A stretch of 13,245 nt of DNA. Origin: Dehalococcoidales bacterium. Its GTDB lineage: Bacteria; Chloroflexota; Dehalococcoidia; Dehalococcoidales; RBG-16-60-22. A model generated the notes under the pieces. The model was not told the origin of the DNA and searched no databases. It was given only the letters and a program-made list of their open reading frames with translations. The stretch is from positions 1 through 13,245 of the forward strand of contig JAOAEN010000012.1 of the NCBI GenBank assembly GCA_026416775.1, in the 5' to 3' direction. Below are positions 1 through 7,038 of the stretch, in pieces. A program made the position numbers and the translations under genes. Every line of letters begins with the position of its first letter. Positions within the stretch are counted from its first letter, which is position 1.

Positions 1-475
1 GGATATCACAGCCAGCCTCGACCACGACGGGGGCGAGACGCTTGGTATTCGCGGGCACAAGTGATACCGCACAGATGGCCCCCGCCGCCTTGATCGCCCT
101 CACCCTGTCGCCGACGAGGTTTTCCTTGATCGGCTCCTGATAGATCTTCTGGAGAAGGGCGGTCACCTCACCATCCGATGCCCTGGCAATCCTGTCCAAG
201 ACCTCATCGGGGTTCTCGTAACGGGCATGGATGCCATCGAGATTGAGGACGGCAAGCCCACCGAGCTTGTGCATCAGAATTGCCATCTTCACATCCACCA
301 CCGAGTCCATCGCCGCGGCGATGAAGGGGATCGCAAACTTGAAACTGCCGATCTGGAACTCGGTGCTGGTCTGGTCGGGATTCAGGGTAACATCTCCGGG
401 GACGATCGCGACTTCGTCAAAACCGTAAGCACGACGTAACTCTTTGAATGCCGGGGTCTCTTTGTTGCTGCACAT
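1..475 (-). CDS. guaB3: GuaB3-family IMP dehydrogenase-related protein, 5' part (partial)
   Basis: I read the minus strand from the ATG at 475-473; 158 codons are open to the window edge, so the C-terminal part is missing. The visible N-terminus has the order typical of IMPDH/GMPR TIM barrels: a 'RRAYGFDEVAIVPG' entry segment, 'AAAMDSVVD' (the APMD-like strand), then 'GGLAVLNLDG'. In canonical GuaB the last segment is followed by an IH-N motif and two CBS domains. Here the sequence goes straight on through 'YENPDEVL' to the next barrel helices with no CBS insertion, which is the GuaB3 pattern known from actinobacteria, cyanobacteria and Chloroflexota. The expected role is NAD-dependent oxidation of IMP to XMP in guanine nucleotide synthesis; some members are annotated only as IMPDH-related. 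GAGGT lies 5 nt upstream of the ATG. The catalytic Cys loop is outside the window, so activity cannot be judged. Confidence 0.88.
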   Translation of the reverse strand, partial: MCSNKETPAFKELRRAYGFDEVAIVPGDVTLNPDQTSTEFQIGSFKFAIPFIAAAMDSVVDVKMAILMHKLGGLAVLNLDGIHARYENPDEVLDRIARASDGEVTALLQKIYQEPIKENLVGDRVRAIKAAGAICAVSLVPANTKRLAPVVVEAGCDI

Positions 476-486
476 ATGTGACCTCA

Positions 487-516
487 ATTATAACAGAAAG
501 CTCTGACGGGGCGCAA
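487..516 (-). promoter_or_regulatory. Proximal candidate promoter for guaB3
   Basis: On the minus strand TTGCGC (516-511) and a perfect TATAAT (492-487) are 18 nt apart. Transcription would begin at about 480, only about 4 nt before the ATG, and would exclude the GAGGT ribosome site at 485-481. Such a transcript would be nearly leaderless. The match may be fortuitous, since a better-placed promoter lies about 75 nt further upstream. Confidence 0.35.
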
Positions 517-560
517 GGAAAGGCAAAACACCAGTGCTTCCCCTGCACCTGTTAGCTACA

Positions 561-590
561 ATTATAGAAAAACTGTGCCCTATTTGACAA
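561..590 (-). promoter_or_regulatory. Distal promoter for guaB3, sigma70-type, divergent
   Basis: Minus-strand TTGTCA (590-585, five of six consensus) and TATAAT (566-561, perfect) are separated by 18 nt. The predicted start near 553 gives a leader of about 78 nt that includes the GAGGT site before the ATG at 475. The -35 box overlaps the plus-strand -35 box at 584-589, so polymerase could not occupy both promoters at once. Expression was not tested; the call rests on box match and spacing. Confidence 0.6.
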
Positions 591-612
591 ACCAGACATG
601 ACCTTATATAAT
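584..612 (+). promoter_or_regulatory. Consensus sigma70-type promoter for the small membrane-protein gene
   Basis: TTGACA (584-589) and TATAAT (607-612) are both perfect, with an ideal 17-nt spacer. The predicted transcription start is about 619-620. This decides the start of the following gene: the first in-frame ATG (598) lies inside the promoter spacer, upstream of the transcription start, so the ATG at 637 is the likely one. Confidence 0.75.
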
Positions 613-636
613 CGGTGGCTGGTTCGGGATGAGCTT

Positions 637-828
637 ATGCTTATATTCTTTCTTATCCTTGCCTTGCTCTTTCTTATTTCGGGCGGCATCGGGCTTTTCT
701 ACACCAATGTCAACCTTGCCGCGGGGACTGACCTGTGGGTGATTGCCAACATCACCTTCGGGACATTTGCCATCTTCGGTCTGGCAATTATCATCTTCAT
801 GGCCATCTTCAACGCCGAATTTGAGTGA
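637..828 (+). CDS. Small two-helix membrane protein, function unknown
   Basis: A 63-residue protein that I do not recognise as a named family. It is made almost entirely of two hydrophobic segments, residues about 1-21 ('MLIFFLILALLFLISGGIGL') and about 31-57. They are joined by a short polar loop, 'YTNVNLAAGTDLW', and the protein ends in an acidic tail, 'NAEFE'. The predicted form is a helical hairpin in the cytoplasmic membrane. I chose ATG 637 over the in-frame ATG at 598 because a perfect promoter spans 584-612 and would start RNA near 619; a GGGATGAG stretch just upstream could serve as a weak ribosome site. It is divergent from guaB3 and about 250 nt from rsmI, so it is probably monocistronic. 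The open frame, hydrophobic periodicity and strong promoter support a real gene. Nothing in the sequence indicates a function. Confidence 0.6.
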   Translation: MLIFFLILALLFLISGGIGLFYTNVNLAAGTDLWVIANITFGTFAIFGLAIIIFMAIFNAEFE

Positions 829-841
829 AAAAGCTCTTCCC

Positions 842-868
842 CGCACCCGGTTCACGGCACGGGGTGCG
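842..868 (+). terminator. Weak hairpin after the small membrane-protein gene
   Basis: CGCACCC (842-848) pairs with GGGTGCG (862-868) around a 13-nt loop, 13 nt after the stop codon. A slightly longer bulged version is possible. Only CTTTG follows, with no proper T-run, so this is at best a poor intrinsic terminator or a 3'-end stabilising hairpin. Confidence 0.3.
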
Positions 869-951
869 CTTTGCCTCCGTATCAGCTTTGCCCGTTTTTG
901 GTTACCCGCACCCCGGTGCATACTCCTACTTTATCCCCATCCGGCCAGAGA

Positions 952-969
952 TACCGGTAAAGGCCGGTA
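952..969. repeat. Short inverted repeat TACCGG / CCGGTA
   Basis: Six-base perfect arms (952-957 and 964-969) flank a 6-nt loop in the intergenic region before rsmI, about 60 nt upstream of the candidate rsmI promoter. It could be a small operator or chance in GC-rich sequence; nothing else supports it. Confidence 0.25.
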
Positions 970-1031
970 GAGGGGGAAACAATGTAAATATATAAACGCG
1001 AAAACTAACCAGATACAAATAACCCACGAGG

Positions 1032-1061
1032 TGGACAGGCACACTCGTCAGGTCTTATAAT
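1032..1061 (+). promoter_or_regulatory. Candidate promoter for the rsmI operon
   Basis: TGGACA (1032-1037, five of six) and a perfect TATAAT (1056-1061) are 18 nt apart. The predicted start is about 1068, giving a leader of about 14 nt before the ATG at 1082 with a short AGGT at 1071-1074. It probably drives rsmI, the Cys-pair protein, metG and the prenyl synthase. Confidence 0.6.
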
Positions 1062-1081
1062 TTTAATGTTAGGTCTCTGCA

Positions 1082-1912
1082 ATGCCGGCCCTTTACGTTG
1101 TCGCAACACCGATTGGCAACCTTGCGGATATTACGCTCAGGGCACTTGACGTGCTGCAGAAGGTGAAGCTCATCGCCACCGAGGATACCCGTAAGACGAG
1201 GCGGCTGCTCAGCCACTATAAGATCATGACACCGCTTACCAGCTACTGGGAACACAATAAACTCATGAAGCTCGATTACCTCCTTGAGAAGCTGAAGGAA
1301 GTGGATATCGCCCTGGTCACCGAGGCAGGAATGCCCGGCATCTCCGACCCCGGCTACGAGCTCATCAGGGCCGCCATACAGCGGGGCATCAACGTGGTGC
1401 CCGTGCCCGGTCCTTCGGCGGTAACTACGGCACTTGCGGTCTCAGGGCTACCGACCGACAGGTTCACCTTCGTCGGCTTCTTACCGAACCGGCCGGCCGC
1501 CCGCAGGAAATTCCTCAGCTCGCTTGCCGCAGAAAGGGCAACCATCATCGCCCTTGAAGCACCACGCCGCCTCACCGCTTCCCTCAGGGACATCCTGGCC
1601 ACGCTGGGTGACCGTCATCTTGCCGTGGGACGGGAGCTGACCAAGATGCATGAAGAGGTCTTCCGCGGCACGGTAAGCGAGGCAATCGCCCATTTCTCCA
1701 GACCGCGCGGCGAATTCACCCTCGTCATCGAGGGCAGGCGCACAACTGAAAAACCCCGGATTACCGGTGAAATAGAAGACCGCCTGCGCCGGCTGTACCT
1801 CAGCGGGGCAAAGGCGAAGGAGGCTGTGGCAGCCGTTGCTGCCGATACAGATATACCCAAGAAGGAACTCTATGCTGCGTGGCTCAGGCTCGGCAGGAAA
1901 ACCGCGGCATAG
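1082..1912 (+). CDS. rsmI: 16S rRNA (cytidine-1402-2'-O)-methyltransferase RsmI
   Basis: A 276-residue SAM-dependent methyltransferase of the tetrapyrrole-methylase fold. RsmI 2'-O-methylates C1402 in the decoding centre of 16S rRNA. The N-terminal 'LYVVATPIGNLADITLRA' (4-21) and 'ATEDTRKTRRLL' (32-43) are RsmI signatures. 'EAGMPGISDPGYELI' (81-95) and 'VPGPSAVTTAL' (108-118) form the SAM-binding core, and 'FVGFLP' follows at 130-135. Residues about 225-276 form the Lys/Arg- and Ala-rich C-terminal domain usual in the family. Two motif positions differ from what I remember as typical: TEAGMP where SDAGTP is common, and 'EAPRRL' where EAPHRL is common. Length is normal. It is first in a tight plus-strand run, with 24 nt to the next gene. 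Confidence 0.95.
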   Translation: MPALYVVATPIGNLADITLRALDVLQKVKLIATEDTRKTRRLLSHYKIMTPLTSYWEHNKLMKLDYLLEKLKEVDIALVTEAGMPGISDPGYELIRAAIQRGINVVPVPGPSAVTTALAVSGLPTDRFTFVGFLPNRPAARRKFLSSLAAERATIIALEAPRRLTASLRDILATLGDRHLAVGRELTKMHEEVFRGTVSEAIAHFSRPRGEFTLVIEGRRTTEKPRITGEIEDRLRRLYLSGAKAKEAVAAVAADTDIPKKELYAAWLRLGRKTAA

Positions 1913-1936
1913 GGCAGCGGGGAAAGGAGCGGAAAT

Positions 1937-2158
1937 ATGCGTCGTGGCTGCATATCACTAGGCGAGGTAAAATGCGACGGGTGCGGGAAAACCATTCCCT
2001 ATCCCGACCGATATCTGGCAGTTGACGAAAAGGACGGCGTTGAAGACGATGCTGGCGAGACCCGCCGCTACTGCGTTGACTGCTGTCTCAAGAAGGGTTA
2101 CGCCCGTTATAAGGACGAAAAAGGGGAAAAGATACTTACCTTCCTGTCTGATAAGTAA
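1937..2158 (+). CDS. Small protein with paired cysteines (putative zinc ribbon), function unknown
   Basis: A 73-residue acidic protein with two cysteine pairs: Cys-Asp-Gly-Cys ('VKCDGCGKTIPYP', C14 and C17) and Cys-Val-Asp-Cys-Cys ('RYCVDCCLKKGYARY', C47, C50, C51). This spacing suggests a single treble-clef or zinc-ribbon knuckle. There is no membrane segment or signal peptide, so it should be cytosolic. AAAGGAG lies 8-9 nt before the ATG at 1937, a good ribosome site. It sits 24 nt after rsmI and 41 nt before metG and is probably co-transcribed with them, which hints at a translation-related role. That is position-based inference only. I recall similar short proteins near these genes in Dehalococcoidia but cannot verify it here. 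Confidence 0.82.
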   Translation: MRRGCISLGEVKCDGCGKTIPYPDRYLAVDEKDGVEDDAGETRRYCVDCCLKKGYARYKDEKGEKILTFLSDK

Positions 2159-2170
2159 AATACGCCTCAG

Positions 2171-2203
2171 ATGGTAGAGAAACGGGGCTTGCAAGCGATA
2201 TGA
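2171..2203 (+). CDS. Possible 10-codon upstream ORF coupled to metG
   Basis: ATG at 2171 opens a 10-codon frame (peptide MVEKRGLQAI) whose TGA (2201-2203) overlaps the metG ATG (2200-2202) as ATGA. metG itself has no good Shine-Dalgarno sequence at normal distance, so translational coupling through this mini-ORF is conceivable. Its own ribosome site is also weak, and its presence could be chance. Confidence 0.25.
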   Translation: MVEKRGLQAI

Positions 2204-3867
2204 GTGAAAGGATATTCATCGGGGTTGCCTGGCCGTATGCCAACGGCTACCTGCATCTGGGCCATGTCGCCGGGGCTTACCTGCCGGCTGACATCTTTGC
2301 CCGCTACCACCGCCTCAAGGGGAACAACGTGCTCATGGTCTCCGGCTCTGACCTGCACGGCACACCGATCACCATCCGCGCCGAGCAGGAAAACACCACG
2401 CCACAGGCGGTGGCGGAAAAGGACCATCAGGCCTTTCTCAGGGCATGGGAAGGGCTGGGTATCTCGTGGGACCTGTACACGACAACCGGCACCGCCAACC
2501 ACGCCGCGGTAACCCAGGATATTTTCCGCCGGCTCAAGGAAAACGGCTATATCTACAAGGCGACCACCCAGCAGCCTTACTGTCCCAGGTGCGCCCGGTT
2601 CCTGCCCGACCGCTATGTCGAAGGGACATGCCCCCACTGCGGGGATAAAGGGGCGCGGGGTGATGAGTGCGAGCAGTGCGGCAAGCCACTCAACGCCATT
2701 GAGCTTAAAGACCCACGCTGCCGCACCTGCAGGTCAGCACCGCAGTTCCGCGATACGGAACATTTCTTCTTCAAACTCAGCGCCTTTGGTGACCGGCTGC
2801 TGGAATGGGTGAAGAAACAGGAGCACTGGCGTGCCAACGTGCGCAATTTCACGATCGGCTTCCTGGAAGAGGGCCTGAAGGACCGCGCCATCACCCGGGA
2901 TATCGAATGGGGAGTGAAGGTGCCGGAACCGGGTTTTGAAAACAAGCGTTTTTACGTTTGGTTTGAAAACATCATCGGCTACCTTTCCGCCGCCAAACAG
3001 TGGGCAAAGGAAGTAGCCAAAGATGAGAACAGGTGGCAGGACTTTTTCGTTGACCCACGGGCAAAAACGTACTACTTCATCGGCAAGGACAACATCGTCT
3101 TCCACACCATAAACTGGCCAGCAGAGCTCATGGGCTACGGCGGGCTCAATCTGCCCTACGATGTCCCCGCCAATGAGTTCCTCACCATTGAAAGCAGGAA
3201 AGGCTCCAAAAGCCACAACTGGGCGGTATGGGTGCCGGACTATCTTTCCCGCTACGAGCCCGACCCCCTGCGCTATATGCTTTCCATCAATATGCCGGAG
3301 AGCAGCGACACCGATTTTTCATGGCGCGAGTTCGTCCGCCGCAACAACGATGAGCTTGTGGCAACCTACGGTAACCTCGTCCACAGGGTGCTTTCCTTTA
3401 CCTACAGGAACTTCGACGGCAAGGTTCCCGAAGCCCGGGATCCCGGTGAATCAAGCCGCAAACTCCTGAAAACGGCTGAAGAAACGATGGAGACGGTGGG
3501 CGGACACCTTGAGAGATGCCATTTCAAGGACGCCATCAAGGATGCCATGGCACTGGCCCATGCCGCCAACCGCTATCTCGATGAGCGGGTACCCTGGAAA
3601 AAGATCAGGGAAGACCGCGCCGAAGCCGCCGGTTCCCTCCACACCGCACTGAGCGTCATTGCTCAGCTCAAGAACATCCTCTACCCGTTCCTGCCGTTCA
3701 GCTCCCAGAAAGTGCACGAGTACCTGGGCTACACGGGCAGGATTGAAAGCTCGGGCTGGAAGTGGCAGGAACTGCCGGCGGGGCAACGCCTGATGGAGCC
3801 CAAACCGCTTTTCCGGAAGCTGGACGAACGCATTATTGAAGAGGAGACAGCACGCATTGGAGCTTGA
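2200..3867 (+). CDS. metG: Methionyl-tRNA synthetase
   Basis: A 555-residue class Ia synthetase that charges tRNA-Met with methionine at the expense of ATP. The N-terminal Rossmann fold has 'WPYANGYLHLGHVAG' (11-25) with the HIGH-equivalent HLGH at 19-22. The connective domain carries four Cys-x2-Cys pairs (128/131, 144/147, 157/160, 174/177), matching the two-knuckle zinc type. The KMSKS loop reads 'SRKGSKS' (332-338), with Gly where Met is usual, followed by 'NWAVWVPDYLSRYEPDPLRY' (340-359). A helical anticodon-binding domain follows from about 375. The chain ends without the C-terminal EMAP/Trbp111-like tRNA-binding domain found in longer MetRSs. The ATG at 2200 gives the canonical N-terminus, although the ribosome site is weak. 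The 3' end overlaps the next gene. Confidence 0.97.
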   Translation: MSERIFIGVAWPYANGYLHLGHVAGAYLPADIFARYHRLKGNNVLMVSGSDLHGTPITIRAEQENTTPQAVAEKDHQAFLRAWEGLGISWDLYTTTGTANHAAVTQDIFRRLKENGYIYKATTQQPYCPRCARFLPDRYVEGTCPHCGDKGARGDECEQCGKPLNAIELKDPRCRTCRSAPQFRDTEHFFFKLSAFGDRLLEWVKKQEHWRANVRNFTIGFLEEGLKDRAITRDIEWGVKVPEPGFENKRFYVWFENIIGYLSAAKQWAKEVAKDENRWQDFFVDPRAKTYYFIGKDNIVFHTINWPAELMGYGGLNLPYDVPANEFLTIESRKGSKSHNWAVWVPDYLSRYEPDPLRYMLSINMPESSDTDFSWREFVRRNNDELVATYGNLVHRVLSFTYRNFDGKVPEARDPGESSRKLLKTAEETMETVGGHLERCHFKDAIKDAMALAHAANRYLDERVPWKKIREDRAEAAGSLHTALSVIAQLKNILYPFLPFSSQKVHEYLGYTGRIESSGWKWQELPAGQRLMEPKPLFRKLDERIIEEETARIGA

Positions 3868-4822
3868 TCAGATCTATGCCCCGGTCAGAGAAGACCTGAA
3901 CCTCGTCAGGGAAACGATAAGGTCCCTCGGGAAAGATGCAGACTACGAATGGCTTGCCCGGCAGCTTGTCCACATCACCCAGGGCATGGGCAAGGCCATC
4001 CGCCCGGCGCTCACCTTGCTGACTGGCAGGACCTTCAAATATGATATGGGTTACCACCTCCCGGCGGCAGTATCCGTGGAGTTGATGCATACCGCCACGC
4101 TCGTCCATGATGATGTGATTGACAAGGCACCGACAAGACGGGGGCGGGCAACCATCAACAGCCTCTGGGGAGATGAGCTGGCCATCCTCATGGGCGACTA
4201 TCTCTTCGCCAAGGCCGGAGAGTTCGTTGCCGAGACGAGGCATCCCCGCGTCATCAAGCTCTTTTCCCAGACGCTTGCCACGATATCGCGCGGCGAAATT
4301 ATCCAGTTCCGCTTTGCTTACAATCCCGACCAGACACGCGATGACTACTTCAGGCGCATCTACGGGAAAACCGGCTCGCTCTTTTCCCTTTCCACCCAGG
4401 CCGGTGCCATCCTCGGGCAGGCTTCCGAGGAAGGAATAAGCATCATGAGAGACTACGGCGATAATCTGGGCATCGCCTTCCAGATCGTTGACGACATCCT
4501 TGACTTTACCAGCACTCCGGAAGCGCTGGGAAAACCCGCAGGCTCCGACCTTGTTCAGGGCACCCTGACGCTTCCCGCTATGCTTCTCCTTGAGCGCTAC
4601 CCGGACAATAACCCGGTGAGGCTCTTCTTTGAGACAAGGGATAAGGAATATGCCACGCAGGCAATCCAGATGGTACTGAACTCCGGGGTTATCGACGAAT
4701 GTTACCGGGTAGCACGCGAGTTCCGTGACCGTGCCTGCCGCGGTCTCAGCACGCTTCCGGGGCTACCCAGCCGCAAATCCCTTCTCGACCTTGCCGAATT
4801 CGTGGTGAACCAGAAGGCCTGA
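3857..4822 (+). CDS. Long-chain trans-polyprenyl diphosphate synthase
   Basis: A 321-residue all-helical prenyltransferase that condenses isopentenyl diphosphate with allylic diphosphates. It shows 'GKAIRPAL' (45-52), the first Asp-rich motif DDVID (85-89, Mg binding) followed by RRGRATIN, and the second DDILD (212-216). 'GKPAGSDLVQGTLTLP' (225-240) is also diagnostic. The residue five before the first Asp motif is Ala (A80), which in this family allows long products (hepta- to decaprenyl, for quinone side chains or carriers). Exact chain length cannot be read from this. I chose TTG 3857 because AGGAG sits 10 nt upstream and the N-terminus 'MELDQIYAPV' looks family-like. An in-frame TTG at 3836 would add 7 residues. 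The gene overlaps the metG end by 11 nt, implying co-translation. Confidence 0.92.
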   Translation: MELDQIYAPVREDLNLVRETIRSLGKDADYEWLARQLVHITQGMGKAIRPALTLLTGRTFKYDMGYHLPAAVSVELMHTATLVHDDVIDKAPTRRGRATINSLWGDELAILMGDYLFAKAGEFVAETRHPRVIKLFSQTLATISRGEIIQFRFAYNPDQTRDDYFRRIYGKTGSLFSLSTQAGAILGQASEEGISIMRDYGDNLGIAFQIVDDILDFTSTPEALGKPAGSDLVQGTLTLPAMLLLERYPDNNPVRLFFETRDKEYATQAIQMVLNSGVIDECYRVAREFRDRACRGLSTLPGLPSRKSLLDLAEFVVNQKA

Positions 4823-4919
4823 CGGGGTAAAACGTACCAACCGCTTTGCAGGCGTAAACTTAGCCCGTACCTTGCGCCGCTTCGTAACAGCCCCACCCAC
4901 CTGCCGGGTCTTCCGCAGA

Positions 4920-6863
4920 CTAATCGCTACCCGCCGGGCTCTGCTCCGGGACAAGGCGGGGCACCCCGGGGGCTGTCTTGGGCTGCGGAACCGGCTCACC
5001 CTCTACCAGCGGCCTTACCGGCTCGGGGACCGTGGTCTTCTTCACCCGGGGCTTCGGCCGGGTAAGACCGAGCTCATTGAAGACCTTCTCCAGCTCCTCG
5101 CCCTCAAGCGTCTCCCGGGCCATCAGGCGCGCGGCAAGCTTATGCAGCTTGGCGCGGTTGCGGATGAGTATGCGGCGCGCCGTCTCATGGGCTTCCCAGA
5201 TCACGTTGTTGATCTCGCGGTCGATGAGGTCGGCGATCTTCTCGCCATAGTCCCGCTGCTCGGAAATCTCACGTCCCAGGAAGATCAGCTCCTGCTTATC
5301 ACCGAAGGTCCGCGGACCGAGCACCGGGCTCATGCCGAGGTCCGTTACCATGCGCCGTGCCATCGCGGTAGCACGCTTGATATCATCGGCAGAGCCGCTT
5401 GAGACCTCGCTGAAAACCAGCTCCTCGGCGGCATTACCCGCAAGGAGCGTGCAGACCATTGCCCTTGCCTGGCTGCGCGTGAGGAGGTACCTGTCCTCGG
5501 CGGGAAGCTGCTTCGTCAGCCCCAGCGACATCCCGCGGGCAACGATGGAGATCTTGTGCACCGGGTCGGCATCGGGAAGCACCCGGGCGACCAGGGCATG
5601 GCCGGCCTCATGATAGGCGACGATCTCCTTCTCCTTGGGGCTGATCTTGCGGCTCTTCCGCTCCGGACCGGCAATTACCCGGTCGATGGACTCTTCAAAT
5701 TCCTTGACGCCGATGGTCTTCTTGTTGCGCCTCGCCGCAAGTATCGCCGCCTCGTTGACGACGTTGGCAAGGTCAGCCCCGCTGAAGCCAACGGTGGCCT
5801 TGGCGATCAATTCAAGGTCAACGTCCTTCTCCAGTGGCTTGCCGCGGGTATGTACCTTCAGAATGGCAAGCCTGCCGTTGATATCGGGAAGATCAAGGAT
5901 CACACGGCGGTCAAACCTTCCCGGGCGCAGCAATGCCGGGTCAAGGATGTCCGGGCGGTTGGTCGCCGCGATGACCACAACGTTGGTGTTCGTATCGAAC
6001 CCGTCCATCTCCACCAGGATCTGGTTGAGAGTCTGCTCACGCTCATCGTGACTGCCACCCAGCCCGGCACCGCGCTGGCGACCAACGGCATCAATCTCAT
6101 CAATGAAGACAATACACGGCGTATTGCGCTTCGCCTGGTCAAAAAGGTCGCGCACCCGCGAGGCACCCACCCCGACGAACATCTCGACAAACTCGCTCCC
6201 GCTGATAGAGAAGAAGGGGACGTTCGCCTCCCCGGCAACCGCCCGCGCAAGGAGCGTCTTCCCCGTACCGGGCGGTCCCACGAGAAGCACCCCTTTGGGA
6301 ATACGGGCACCGAGCGCCTGGAATTTCTCGCGGGACTTGAGGAATTCCACTACTTCCTGCAGGTCTTGCTTGGCCTCCTCAACACCCGCAACGTCCGCGA
6401 AGGTAACGTTGACACGGTTGGGGGCAAGAAGACGTGCCCGGCTGCGCCCGAAGTTCATCGCCTGATTGTTCGCCCCGCGCGCCTGCCTGAAGAGAAAGAA
6501 AAGCAGAAGACCGAAGACAACAATGGGCAACAGGTTCAGCAGAAGATTACCCCAGTTGATCCCACCGGACCTCTTGATCTCAAAACCGCCCTCGGGCAGC
6601 TTGAGCCCCAGTTCCTGCAGGTCAACAATCGTCAGCTTGCCAATTGCTGTCCTAAGCTGCCTGCCGTCAACCGTTGTTACCAGGATCGCGCTATCATCCA
6701 CCACGATCTTCGTAATCTCGTTGTTCTGGGACATCTTGATGACCTGGCTCAGCGGCACCTCTTTGGGCTCGCTCGTCCCCGGGATGAAAAAGGAAAAGAG
6801 AAGCACCACGGCAAGCATGATGATAATATAGACCAGAATATTGCGCTTCCAGTTTGATTTCAT
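4920..6863 (-). CDS. ftsH: ATP-dependent zinc metalloprotease FtsH
   Basis: A 647-residue membrane-anchored AAA+ protease that degrades misfolded and regulatory proteins at the inner membrane as a hexamer. TM1 is at about 9-27, an extracytoplasmic domain spans about 30-103, and TM2 is at about 106-126. The AAA domain has Walker A GPPGTGKT (196-203), Walker B 'CIVFIDEID' (250-258), the pore motif '[10 protein letters not shown]' (225-234) and the SRH with '[10 protein letters not shown]' (311-320). The protease domain has HEAGH (418-422) and the third zinc ligand Asp in 'SADDIKRAT' (D494). The last 45 or so residues are a Pro-rich tail, probably disordered. AAGGTG lies 5 nt before the ATG. It converges on the prenyl synthase with 97 nt between, and is divergent from the molybdoenzyme unit. 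All catalytic residues are present. Confidence 0.98.
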   Translation of the reverse strand: MKSNWKRNILVYIIIMLAVVLLFSFFIPGTSEPKEVPLSQVIKMSQNNEITKIVVDDSAILVTTVDGRQLRTAIGKLTIVDLQELGLKLPEGGFEIKRSGGINWGNLLLNLLPIVVFGLLLFFLFRQARGANNQAMNFGRSRARLLAPNRVNVTFADVAGVEEAKQDLQEVVEFLKSREKFQALGARIPKGVLLVGPPGTGKTLLARAVAGEANVPFFSISGSEFVEMFVGVGASRVRDLFDQAKRNTPCIVFIDEIDAVGRQRGAGLGGSHDEREQTLNQILVEMDGFDTNTNVVVIAATNRPDILDPALLRPGRFDRRVILDLPDINGRLAILKVHTRGKPLEKDVDLELIAKATVGFSGADLANVVNEAAILAARRNKKTIGVKEFEESIDRVIAGPERKSRKISPKEKEIVAYHEAGHALVARVLPDADPVHKISIVARGMSLGLTKQLPAEDRYLLTRSQARAMVCTLLAGNAAEELVFSEVSSGSADDIKRATAMARRMVTDLGMSPVLGPRTFGDKQELIFLGREISEQRDYGEKIADLIDREINNVIWEAHETARRILIRNRAKLHKLAARLMARETLEGEELEKVFNELGLTRPKPRVKKTTVPEPVRPLVEGEPVPQPKTAPGVPRLVPEQSPAGSD

Positions 6864-6885
6864 TCCCGCACCTTACGGATAGTTA

Positions 6886-6914
6886 ATTATAGTCCCGCTA
6901 CACCAATTATAGCA
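6886..6914 (-). promoter_or_regulatory. Tandem -10 boxes upstream of ftsH
   Basis: The octamer AATTATAG occurs at 6885-6892 and 6905-6912, exactly 20 bp apart; on the minus strand each reads CTATAATT. The distal copy is an extended -10 (TGCTATAAT, 6914-6906). Neither has a good -35 box 16-18 nt upstream. Predicted starts fall about 16 and 36 nt before the ftsH ATG at 6863. The 20-bp period places both on the same helix face. Confidence 0.5.
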
Positions 6915-7008
6915 TATCCATTATGAATTCTTTTTTAACATTTTGAAGGTAGCCCCGTCAAACTAGAAACAAACTGGAAAAAGGGCTCTCCTGCCCGGAG
7001 GCAAAAAC

Positions 7009-7038
7009 TTGACAACGAGCGCGCTCTTATAGTAGATT
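7009..7038 (+). promoter_or_regulatory. Candidate promoter for the transhydroxylase-like operon, with palindrome in the spacer
   Basis: A perfect TTGACA (7009-7014) is followed at 18 nt by TAGATT (7033-7038, four of six). The spacer contains the perfect 10-bp palindrome GAGCGCGCTC (7017-7026), in the position where many repressors or MerR-type activators bind. The weak -10 with a strong -35 fits a regulated promoter. The start would be near 7045, leaving a leader of about 128 nt before the ATG at 7173. Confidence 0.45.

Noticed and set aside
604..921. A 105-codon minus-strand frame covering the small membrane-protein gene
   Set aside because: Its product is a low-information polar sequence, while the plus strand has a hydrophobic two-helix pattern behind a perfect promoter.
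4823..4919. Possible bidirectional terminator between the convergent prenyl synthase and ftsH genes
   Set aside because: No GC stem followed by a T-run on either strand; only short imperfect repeats.
5556..6857. A 433-codon open frame antisense to ftsH
   Set aside because: Same explanation: the opposite strand encodes complete FtsH with all catalytic motifs.
6978..6996. GGGC/GCCC hairpin followed by five T on the minus strand
   Set aside because: The stem is only 4 bp, a competing CTCC/GGAG hairpin exists, and no upstream minus-strand gene would need a terminator there.
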